Shown piece after piece: positions 1 to 5,330 of a stretch of 5,827 nucleotides of DNA; the first letter of the stretch is position 1, and each line of letters begins with the position of its first letter. Source of the stretch: Rudanella sp. (GTDB taxonomy: Bacteria; Bacteroidota; Bacteroidia; Cytophagales; Spirosomataceae); contig JAJAYX010000613.1 in NCBI GenBank assembly GCA_026785985.1, positions 1-5,827 of the forward strand, in the 5' to 3' direction. A model generated the notes under the pieces. That model did not search any database and was not told the DNA's origin. It saw only the letters and a list, made by a program, of their open reading frames with translations. Made by a program: the position numbers and the translations under genes.

Positions 1-20
1 CCCCCCCGGGGCCCCCCGGG
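1..20. other. G/C-only run at the left edge, possible assembly-end artefact
   Basis: The first 20 bases contain only C and G, in runs C7 G4 C6 G3, unlike anything else in the window. In the receptor frame they would read P-P-G-A-P-R directly before the recognisable carboxypeptidase-like domain. The frame stays open, so the run could be genuine coding sequence. Its homopolymer make-up at an edge is also what a low-quality contig end looks like. The residues encoded here should not be trusted. Confidence 0.45.
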
Positions 21-2341
21 TTTCTGGACTGTCGGGGCTAGTTCGAGACTCCGAAAGCTTCCTGCCGGGCGCGGCCATCACCCTCGAAGGCACGTTCCGG
101 GGGACTTCCGCCGATGCCGAAGGACGCTACCAACTCACCAACCTATCGGCTGGCACCTACATGCTTCGGGTTTCGTTGCTGGGCTATGAACCCCAAACCA
201 AAACAGTAACGATTCCCGGCACTACCACGCTTGATATTATGCTGGAAAAAACCGCTGTGGTAGTCGATGAGGTAGTTGTGAGTGCGACGCGGGCCAATGA
301 CAAATCGGCAATGGCGTTCTCGACCTTAACTGCCCCTGAACTCCGAAAGCTGAACCTGGGGCAGGATTTACCGCTGCTACTCAACTTCACGCCCTCGGTT
401 GTAACCACCTCGGATGCGGGTGCGGGTGTGGGCTATACGGGTATTCGTATTCGCGGGTCCGATGCCACGCGGGTGAATGTGACGCTCAACGGTATTCCTT
501 ACAACGATGCCGAATCGCAGGGGACGTTCTGGGTGAATATGCCCGATTTTGCGTCGTCGGTGAGCAGCGTGCAGATTCAGCGCGGGGTTGGCACAAGCAC
601 CAACGGGGCAGGGGCCTTCGGGGCCACGCTCAACGTGCAAACAAACGCCCTGCAACGTGAACCGTATGCCGAGGTGAACCTGTCGGGAGGGTCGTTTAAC
701 ACCCGCAAGGCCAATGTGCTAGCCGGAACGGGGTTGTTACACGATCACTGGGTGGTCGATGCGCGGCTATCCACAATCAAGTCCGATGGCTACATCGACC
801 GGGCCTTCTCGAATCTGAAATCGTTTTATGTATCGGGCGGTTATTACGGAGCCAAAAGCTACGTTCGGCTCAACGTTTTTTCGGGGCAGGAGCAAACTTA
901 TCAGGCCTGGAATGGCGTACCTTCAACCATTCTGCCCACCAACAGAACGTATAACTCGCTGACCTACGACAACGAAACCGACAACTACCAACAGGACCAG
1001 TATCAGTTGGTTTCGTCGCACGAACTGAGTCGGAAATGGCGGCTGAATGCGTCGGCTTTCTACACCAAAGGCCGGGGATATTACGAGCAGTTCAAGGAGA
1101 ACGACAAGCTGAGTAAATACGGTCTTCCCAGCGTAGTTATCAAAGACTCAATTATAAGCCGCTCCGATATTATCCGTCGTCGCTGGCTCGACAATGACTT
1201 TTACGGGGGCATTTTCTCGCTCGATTACACCGGCTTTGATAAACTGACGGGTAACATTGGCGGGGGATGGAATCAGTATAAAGGCAAGCACTACGGTGAG
1301 GTAATCTGGGCAAGGTGGAACGCCACCCCGGTTGCCAGTACGAGCAATATCCGCCAACGTTACTACGAGGACGATGCGACCAAAACCGACGTAAACGTCT
1401 ATGCTAAAGCTTATTACCAATTCTCGTCCCGCCTGACTACCTTCGGCGATTTGCAGGTTCTCACGGTCAATTATTCGTTCTTAGGGTTCAATAATAATCT
1501 CCAGAACGTGGAGCAGTCGGCAAGTTTATCGTTTTTCAACCCCAAAGCGGGCCTGACCTACGTACTAAATGACCGCAACACCCTATATGCTTCGTTCGGT
1601 GTTGGCAACAAAGAACCCAACCGCGACGATTACACCCAATCGACTCCTGCGAGTCGCCCCCGCCCCGAACGCCTGTACGACTGGGAAGCGGGCTATAAAC
1701 TCCGGCAACAGCGGCTGTCGTTCACGGCCAATGCCTATTATATGGACTACCGCAATCAGTTGGTGCTGTCGGGGCAAATCAACGACGTGGGGGCCTACAA
1801 CCGGGTTAACGTGGGTCGGAGTTACCGGACTGGCCTTGAGCTGGAAGCTGGTTTTCAGATAGTTAAGGCCGTGAGGTGGAACGTGAATGCCACTTTTAGC
1901 CGAAATGAAATCAAGGGATTCACGGAGTATTTAGACAATTTTGACACAGGTAATCAGGAGGTGCGAAACTATGGCCGAACCGACATTTCATTCTCGCCCA
2001 ACCAGATTCTGGGGTCGCAACTGACCTACATACTCGCGAAAGGGCTGGATATTTCGCTACTCTCGAAATACGTTGGGAAGCAATATTTAGACAACACCTC
2101 GAACGAGAGCCGCAAACTGAACCCCTATTTTGTGAATGACATTCGACTGGCCTATGTCTGGAAACCCCGGTTTGCCGAAGAAATTGGCCTGACGCTGCTC
2201 CTCAATAATGCCTTCAATGAGCTATACGAGTCGAATGGTTACACGTATGCGTATGTTTCGGAGGGGAAAGTTGCCGCCGATAACGCCTATTATCCGCAGG
2301 CGGGCCGGAATGTGCTGGTGGGGTTGAGAGTACGGTTTTAA
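2..2341 (+). CDS. TonB-dependent outer-membrane receptor, 5' partial
   Basis: Outer-membrane beta-barrel transporter that imports a bound ligand using energy passed on by TonB-ExbB-ExbD. The frame is open from base 2, giving 779 residues in view. The ATG at 161 is not the start, because conserved sequence lies before it. Residues about 9-83 form a carboxypeptidase-regulatory-like domain (SGLVRDSESFLPGAAITLEG, then GTYMLRVSLLGYEP). A TonB-box-like segment DEVVVSATR follows at residues 89-97 (bases 266-292). The plug domain runs to about residue 214 and includes IRIRGSDATRVNVTLNGIPY, FWVNMPDF and VQIQRGVGTSTNGAGAFGA. The rest is a barrel rich in aromatic residues, ending in YYPQAGRNVLVGLRVRF with the terminal Phe typical of outer-membrane proteins. 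Only the signal peptide and a few residues are probably missing. No SusD-like partner follows, so a SusC role is unlikely. The ligand cannot be told from sequence; iron complexes or cobalamin are common for the family. Confidence 0.95.
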   Translation, partial: PPGAPRVSGLSGLVRDSESFLPGAAITLEGTFRGTSADAEGRYQLTNLSAGTYMLRVSLLGYEPQTKTVTIPGTTTLDIMLEKTAVVVDEVVVSATRANDKSAMAFSTLTAPELRKLNLGQDLPLLLNFTPSVVTTSDAGAGVGYTGIRIRGSDATRVNVTLNGIPYNDAESQGTFWVNMPDFASSVSSVQIQRGVGTSTNGAGAFGATLNVQTNALQREPYAEVNLSGGSFNTRKANVLAGTGLLHDHWVVDARLSTIKSDGYIDRAFSNLKSFYVSGGYYGAKSYVRLNVFSGQEQTYQAWNGVPSTILPTNRTYNSLTYDNETDNYQQDQYQLVSSHELSRKWRLNASAFYTKGRGYYEQFKENDKLSKYGLPSVVIKDSIISRSDIIRRRWLDNDFYGGIFSLDYTGFDKLTGNIGGGWNQYKGKHYGEVIWARWNATPVASTSNIRQRYYEDDATKTDVNVYAKAYYQFSSRLTTFGDLQVLTVNYSFLGFNNNLQNVEQSASLSFFNPKAGLTYVLNDRNTLYASFGVGNKEPNRDDYTQSTPASRPRPERLYDWEAGYKLRQQRLSFTANAYYMDYRNQLVLSGQINDVGAYNRVNVGRSYRTGLELEAGFQIVKAVRWNVNATFSRNEIKGFTEYLDNFDTGNQEVRNYGRTDISFSPNQILGSQLTYILAKGLDISLLSKYVGKQYLDNTSNESRKLNPYFVNDIRLAYVWKPRFAEEIGLTLLLNNAFNELYESNGYTYAYVSEGKVAADNAYYPQAGRNVLVGLRVRF

Positions 2342-2382
2342 ACCAATAGAGTCCCGGCGATGCCGGGACTCTATTGGTTTAA
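2338..2382. terminator. Bidirectional terminator: 45-bp perfect palindrome containing both stop codons
   Basis: The arms 2338-2358 and 2362-2382 are perfectly complementary over 21 bp, with a 3-base loop GAT. The stem core is CCAATAGAGTCCCGGC and its complement. The outer ends are A/T-rich (TTAAA...TTTAA), so either strand gives a GC-rich hairpin followed by a short U-containing stretch. The receptor stop TAA (2339-2341, +) and the regulator stop TAA (2379-2381, -) both lie inside the stem at mirror-image positions. That placement between convergent genes is what a shared rho-independent terminator would need. The U-tract is short for a classical terminator, so the termination role is inferred from the structure. 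Confidence 0.85.
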
Positions 2383-2765
2383 TTCGCCTGCCGTAACTTG
2401 GCTTCGATGGTTTGTTGCGTGTGCGGAACAGCACGGAGCCGCTCCTTGGGAATTAGGCGGCCGGTGTCTTTACAGATGCCATAAGTACCATTTTTGATAC
2501 GAACCATGGCAGCTTCTAACTGCTGGATGAATTTCTGTAACCGAACAGCCAACTGGCTCAGATTTTCCCGTTCGCTGGTGTCGGCCCCATCTTCGAGGGC
2601 CTTCGAGTTGCCCGACGTATTGTCGGTACCGCTGTCATTACGCTTACTCAGCGTTTCTTTAATGTAGTTAAGCTCGTTACGGGTGGCTTCGAGTTTCTGG
2701 CTAATCAGGACTTTAAACTCCTTCAAATCCTCCTCCGAATAGCGCTTCTTTTCTTCCTGAACCAT
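2379..2765 (-). CDS. DksA/TraR family regulator with degenerate zinc finger
   Basis: 128-residue protein of the DksA/TraR family, whose members bind in the RNA polymerase secondary channel and change promoter output, often together with ppGpp. Residues about 9-90 are a charged helical region expected to form the coiled-coil hairpin. Its probable tip reads LEDGADTSEREN (57-68), giving D59-x-x-D62-x-S64 where E. coli DksA has D71-x-x-D74-x-A76. The C-terminal globular part reads GTYGICKDTGRLIPKERLRAVPH (93-115) and matches the zinc-finger region, but only Cys98 remains of the usual four cysteines; the protein has no other. Zinc is therefore unlikely to be bound. This degenerate form is, to my knowledge, common in Bacteroidota. 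The ATG at 2763-2765 is the only sensible start, about 31 bases after the predicted transcription start. The gene converges on the receptor, and 37 bases separate the stops. It may not act like E. coli DksA, so no symbol is given. Confidence 0.9.
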   Translation of the reverse strand: MVQEEKKRYSEEDLKEFKVLISQKLEATRNELNYIKETLSKRNDSGTDNTSGNSKALEDGADTSERENLSQLAVRLQKFIQQLEAAMVRIKNGTYGICKDTGRLIPKERLRAVPHTQQTIEAKLRQAN

Positions 2766-2803
2766 AATGGACTCGATAAACTGTGTACGTTAGTTTGCCA
2801 ACA

Positions 2804-2837
2804 CAAAGCTACACACGAACGCTGGGCTTTTCAATAA
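2804..2837 (-). promoter_or_regulatory. Bacteroidota-type promoter of the DksA-like gene
   Basis: On the minus strand the -7 box is TAGCTTTG (2804-2811), an exact match to the Bacteroidota primary sigma consensus TAnnTTTG. Twenty bases upstream is TTATTG (2832-2837), whose TTG fits the -33 element. The spacing is within the usual range. Transcription would start near 2797, leaving a leader of about 31 bases before the ATG. Confidence 0.7.
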
Positions 2838-2845
2838 TTGCCCAG
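2822..2845. promoter_or_regulatory. Inverted repeat enclosing the -33 box, possible operator
   Basis: CTGGGC (2822-2827) and GCCCAG (2840-2845) are perfect 6-bp complements around 12 bases. The smaller palindrome CAAT-A-ATTG (2832-2840) overlaps the right arm. The -33 element of the regulator promoter lies inside, so a bound protein could block polymerase. Six-base arms also occur by chance, and no regulator family is recognised. Confidence 0.3.
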
Positions 2846-2847
2846 GG

Positions 2848-2877
2848 TTAACCAAATTTTTTGAAAAATTTAGTTAA
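2848..2877. promoter_or_regulatory. 30-bp A/T-rich palindrome, possible operator or upstream element
   Basis: Two 14-base arms (2848-2861 and 2864-2877) pair with one mismatch (C2853 against A2872) around a 2-base centre TG. The outer part reads TTAAC and its complement; the inner part is an A-tract and a T-tract. It lies 10 bases upstream of the -33 box of the DksA-like gene and about 160 bp from the rightward promoter. It could be a dimer-binding operator, an A/T-rich upstream promoter element, or an intrinsically bent segment. Function is not shown. Confidence 0.4.
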
Positions 2878-3010
2878 ACGCCATTTGTGCTATTTACCAA
2901 CGAAAATTTTGGCTTTAAGACGTATGTCCTAATCTGATTTTGACTCTTTCCGATGCAGTCAATTAATATTTTATAATTCTTTAATAGGATTTGTTCGAGA
3001 AAAAATATCC

Positions 3011-3044
3011 TTTAGACATTATCGTTTTTCTTTTGGTAAGTTTG
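3011..3044 (+). promoter_or_regulatory. Probable promoter of the glutamate dehydrogenase gene
   Basis: TAAGTTTG at 3037-3044 exactly matches the Bacteroidota -7 consensus TAnnTTTG. A weak -33 candidate, TTTA at 3011-3014 (three of four bases of TTTG), lies 22 bases upstream. Transcription would start near 3050, giving a leader of about 145 bases that contains the whole 7-bp repeat block. The -7 box is good, the -33 box poor. Confidence 0.5.
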
Positions 3045-3091
3045 CGACAGACACGTCATCAACATAATTGTTAAACAGAGACGTTTGGTGC

Positions 3092-3179
3092 TGGCTATTG
3101 GCTATTGGATACTGGCTGTTGGATGATTTTACATCCAGCATCCCATGTCCAGCATCCCACGTCCAGCATCCAACGACCA
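3092..3179. repeat. Twelve degenerate 7-bp repeats arranged as an inverted pair
   Basis: The left half (3092-3126) is five heptamers in perfect phase: TGGCTAT, TGGCTAT, TGGATAC, TGGCTGT, TGGATGA. After a 4-base TTTT spacer, the right half (3131-3179) is seven heptamers that, on the minus strand, read as the same family: TGGATGT, GGGATGC, TGGACAT, GGGATGC, TGGACGT, TGGATGC, TGGTCGT. The last six of these form three 14-bp dimers. The consensus is about TGGATGC. The halves can fold back on each other; next to the loop, TGGATG (3120-3125) pairs perfectly with CATCCA (3132-3137), and pairing further out has many mismatches. The block ends 17 bases before the glutamate dehydrogenase ATG, so it probably lies in that mRNA's leader. 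A 7-bp period cannot keep a reading frame, so it is not coding. Confidence 0.85.
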
Positions 3180-3196
3180 AAAATTGACTTAACATC

Positions 3197-4477
3197 ATGG
3201 TCATGGGATATATTGAACCAGCACCGATAAAAGATAAAGAGAATCCACTTGCGTCGATGATGTCGCGTTTTGATGCGGCTGCCCAAATCGTGGGTATTTC
3301 CGACGAGATGTATGACATTCTGAAAGTACCGGCCCGGCAAGTAATAGTTGGTTTGCCGGTTACGATGGACAATGGCAGCATCAAAGTGTTTGAAGGCTAC
3401 CGCGTTATTCACTCCAACATTCTTGGCCCCTCAAAAGGCGGCATCCGGCTCGACCCCGGCGTTCACCTCGACGAGGTTCGGGCGTTGGCCGCCTGGATGA
3501 CCTGGAAATGCGCCGTAGTTGATATTCCCTACGGCGGTGCCAAAGGTGGAATCGCCTGCAACCCCCGCGAAATGTCGGCAGGTGAAATCGAACGGCTCAT
3601 CCGCGCTTACACCGTGCAAATGCTCGACGTGTTTGGCCCCGACCGCGACATTCCGGCCCCCGACATGGGCACCGGCCCCCGCGAAATGGCCTGGATTGTG
3701 GACGAGTATTCCAAAGCTCGCGGGATGACAGTGAACGGGGTGGTGACGGGTAAACCGCTCGTTTTAGGTGGCTCACTAGGCCGTACCGAAGCCACAGGTC
3801 GCGGTGTGACAGTGGCTGCTTTAGCCGCAATGGACAAACTCCGACTGAATCCTTACCGCGCTACAGCCGCCATTCAGGGCTTTGGTAACGTGGGTTCGTT
3901 TGCCGCCGAACTCCTGCACGAACGGGGGGTTACGGTGGTGGCTGTCAGCGATATATCCGGCGGTTATTACAACGAAAGAGGCATTGACATTGGCGTTGCG
4001 CTGGCCTACCGCAACGCCAACAAAGGTACACTTGAAGGATTTAACGGAGCCGGGAAAATCACGAACGAAGAACTTCTCACCCTACCTGTTGATCTGTTGG
4101 TTCCTGCCGCTAAAGAAGACGTAATTACTGACGAAAACGCTGGGCAAATTCAGGCCAAAATGATTGTGGAAGGTGCCAACGGTCCTACCTCGGCCAGTGC
4201 TGATGACATCATCAACAGCAAAGGCATTATGGTGGTGCCCGATATTCTGGCCAATGCCGGGGGCGTAACGGTGTCCTATTTTGAGTGGGTGCAGAACCGC
4301 ATCGGCTACAAATGGACGCTCGACCGGATCAACCGACGGGCCGACCGTGCCATGAAAGATGCCTTCGACCGGGTGTTCGAGATGTCTCAAAAACACAAAG
4401 TACCCCTTCGGTTGGCGGCTTATGTAGTCGCCATCGAGAAAGTAGCCAGCACCTATAAATTCCGGGGAGGCTATTAA
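3197..4477 (+). CDS. gdhA: Glutamate dehydrogenase (Glu/Leu/Phe/Val dehydrogenase family)
   Basis: Cytoplasmic enzyme for the reversible oxidative deamination of glutamate to 2-oxoglutarate and ammonia using NAD(P). Its 426 residues are a normal length for hexameric bacterial glutamate dehydrogenases. The family signature with the catalytic lysine is VDIPYGGAKGGIACNP (108-123, K116). K80 in GPSKGG and K104 in WKCAVVD match the other substrate-pocket lysines, and D156 in DIPAPDMGTG the catalytic aspartate. The Rossmann fold carries GFGNVG (228-233) and ends its second strand at AVSDISGG. K80 and S360 (GVTVSYFEW) fit the pair that holds the glutamate side-chain carboxylate in Clostridium symbiosum GDH (K89, S380). 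Leucine dehydrogenases have hydrophobic residues there, so glutamate is the likely substrate. NAD versus NADP preference cannot be settled. The ATG at 3197 is taken as start; a second ATG at 3203 would remove two residues. Inverted heptamer repeats flank the gene on both sides. Confidence 0.93.
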   Translation: MVMGYIEPAPIKDKENPLASMMSRFDAAAQIVGISDEMYDILKVPARQVIVGLPVTMDNGSIKVFEGYRVIHSNILGPSKGGIRLDPGVHLDEVRALAAWMTWKCAVVDIPYGGAKGGIACNPREMSAGEIERLIRAYTVQMLDVFGPDRDIPAPDMGTGPREMAWIVDEYSKARGMTVNGVVTGKPLVLGGSLGRTEATGRGVTVAALAAMDKLRLNPYRATAAIQGFGNVGSFAAELLHERGVTVVAVSDISGGYYNERGIDIGVALAYRNANKGTLEGFNGAGKITNEELLTLPVDLLVPAAKEDVITDENAGQIQAKMIVEGANGPTSASADDIINSKGIMVVPDILANAGGVTVSYFEWVQNRIGYKWTLDRINRRADRAMKDAFDRVFEMSQKHKVPLRLAAYVVAIEKVASTYKFRGGY

Positions 4478-4502
4478 TGGATAATGAGTGGTGGATAATG
4501 TC

Positions 4503-4510
4503 TAATTTTG
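4503..4510 (+). promoter_or_regulatory. Candidate -7 box for the decarboxylase gene inside the hairpin loop
   Basis: TAATTTTG exactly fits TAnnTTTG and lies in the 38-base centre between the inverted-repeat arms. It would give a leader of about 60 bases before the ATG at 4579. No TTG or TTTG is present at the right distance upstream, where the left repeat arm lies. It may be chance in A/T-rich sequence. Confidence 0.3.
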
Positions 4511-4512
4511 CC

Positions 4513-4521
4513 TGTGGATAA
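4513..4521 (-). other. DnaA-box-like 9-mer
   Basis: On the minus strand this reads TTATCCACA, the textbook strong DnaA box. Four related TTATCCA copies occur in the surrounding repeat arms (TTATCCAC or TTATCCAT). Because the whole element is built from TGGATAA units, the match may simply follow from the repeat. No other origin features such as dnaA, dnaN or an unwinding element are seen. Confidence 0.25.
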
Positions 4522-4578
4522 ACAGGAATCTTAGTCCGTACATTATCCACCTTTCATTATCCATTTTTCATTTCCTCT

Positions 4579-5244
4579 ATGCGTCTCCATCGCGAAGGTA
4601 CCGTCATTATGCTTACCACCGCCCTGGTGTTGCTGGTGGTTAATGGCCTTGCCTATTATTTTCTATTTGCCGGAAATGCCACCGCTATCGTCCTGTTGGC
4701 GGTGGTCTGTGTTATTATTTTTGTTCTGGTGGTTCAGTTTTTCCGGATTCCCAACCGCCCGCGCACCTTCCACGACCGGCAGGTGGTGGCCCCGGCTGAT
4801 GGTACGGTGGTCGTGGTCGAGGAAACAGACGAAGCCGAGTATTTCAAAGATCGTCGTCGGCAGAATTCCATTTTCATGTCGCCCCTCAACGTTCACGTCA
4901 ACCGCAATCCTGTTTCGGGGATTGTGACCTATTTTCGGTATTACCCCGGCAAATACCTCGTGGCCTGGCACCCCAAATCGAGCACAGAGAATGAACGTAC
5001 CACCGTGGTTTTAGAAATGAAATCAGGTGTTCAGGTGCTGTTGCGGCAAATTGCGGGGGCGGTGGCCCGGCGCATTGTGTGGTATGTAAAAGAGAATCAG
5101 CCAGTTGAGCAGGGTAGCGAAATGGGTTTCATCAAGTTTGGCTCGCGGGTCGATGTGTTTTTGCCGCTCGATGCCGAAGTCAAAGTGAAGATAGGCGACA
5201 AAATGAAAGGGGGCGTAACGGTGCTGGCCGAGTTTTCGGCCTAG
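4579..5244 (+). CDS. psd: Phosphatidylserine decarboxylase, short membrane-anchored form
   Basis: Pyruvoyl enzyme that removes CO2 from phosphatidylserine to make phosphatidylethanolamine at the inner membrane. The 221 residues fit the short form of the family. Two hydrophobic segments (about 9-31 and 34-55) form an N-terminal membrane anchor. Conserved parts follow in order: APADGTVV (71-78, D74), FMSPLNVHVNRNPVSG (99-114, H106), AWHPKSSTENERT (129-141), RQIAGAVARRIV (156-167) and GFIKFGSRVDVFLP (183-196). Self-cleavage is expected between G188 and S189, the serine becoming the pyruvoyl group of the small alpha chain; D74 and H106 are plausible partners in that step by comparison with the E. 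coli enzyme. The ATG at 4579 is preferred over M11 because the basic MRLHREG start fits the family. The gene is 101 bases after gdhA, behind a strong inverted repeat, so it is probably transcribed separately. The phosphatidylserine synthase gene often found next to it is not in view. Confidence 0.93.
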   Translation: MRLHREGTVIMLTTALVLLVVNGLAYYFLFAGNATAIVLLAVVCVIIFVLVVQFFRIPNRPRTFHDRQVVAPADGTVVVVEETDEAEYFKDRRRQNSIFMSPLNVHVNRNPVSGIVTYFRYYPGKYLVAWHPKSSTENERTTVVLEMKSGVQVLLRQIAGAVARRIVWYVKENQPVEQGSEMGFIKFGSRVDVFLPLDAEVKVKIGDKMKGGVTVLAEFSA

Positions 5245-5330
5245 CAGTACACAGACGAGTCGCTATAGAATAACCACTGTACATTTATCGTTGCTGTATC
5301 AGACCATTTCTTTTTGTTCTTTATAGTCCA

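Larger units (their letters stand above)
2766..3196. other. 431-bp divergent intergenic region, AT-rich, no gene seen
   Basis: This region separates the starts of the DksA-like gene (leftward) and the glutamate dehydrogenase gene (rightward). I see no convincing coding sequence. From left to right it holds the regulator's leader and promoter, a small inverted repeat around the -33 box, a 30-bp A/T-rich palindrome, about 130 bp of AT-rich sequence without clear structure, a probable rightward promoter and a block of 7-bp repeats. A weaker rightward promoter-like pair (TTTTG at 2938-2942, TAATATTT at 2964-2971) is also present but matches the consensus poorly. Confidence 0.8.
4477..4564. repeat. 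Long inverted repeat with 7-bp units after gdhA, possible terminator
   Basis: The 25-base arms 4477-4501 and 4540-4564 are complementary at 23 of 25 positions, around a 38-base centre. Each arm contains TGGATAA twice, 14 bases apart (for example 4478-4484 and 4492-4498), so the unit is again a heptamer or its dimer. The centre holds a further small hairpin, CCTGT/ACAGG (4511-4515 and 4522-4526). The left arm begins on the last base of the gdhA stop codon, and T5 (4564-4568) follows the right arm. In RNA this would be a long stem followed by U's, compatible with termination or protection of the gdhA 3' end. The large loop makes it an atypical terminator. Confidence 0.75.

Noticed and set aside
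161..2341. Receptor gene beginning at the ATG at 161
   Set aside because: The frame is open to base 2 and the upstream codons encode the conserved first half of the carboxypeptidase-regulatory-like domain, so this ATG is internal.
2..2341. SusC-type glycan importer
   Set aside because: At roughly 800 residues it is shorter than usual SusC proteins (about 1000), and no SusD gene follows; the next gene is convergent.
3092..3179. CRISPR array
   Set aside because: The units are 7 bp, directly adjacent without spacers, and change strand halfway.
3019..3412. Two overlapping minus-strand open frames across the 7-bp repeats and the start of gdhA
   Set aside because: They are antisense to gdhA and their Trp/Leu/Asp/Gly-rich parts are just translations of the heptamers. 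They show no recognisable domain or supporting start context.
4477..4564. Replication origin
   Set aside because: Only one exact DnaA box is present and it derives from the repeat unit; no dnaA, dnaN, parAB or unwinding region is nearby.
4477..4564. Miniature transposable element with terminal inverted repeats
   Set aside because: No target-site duplication is visible, the element starts inside the stop codon, and the arms consist of internal short repeats. It was kept as a repeat of unknown origin.
5245..5287. CAGTACA / CTGTACA near the end of psd as an inverted-repeat terminator
   Set aside because: The two heptamers are imperfect direct copies rather than complements, and no stable stem followed by T's was found.
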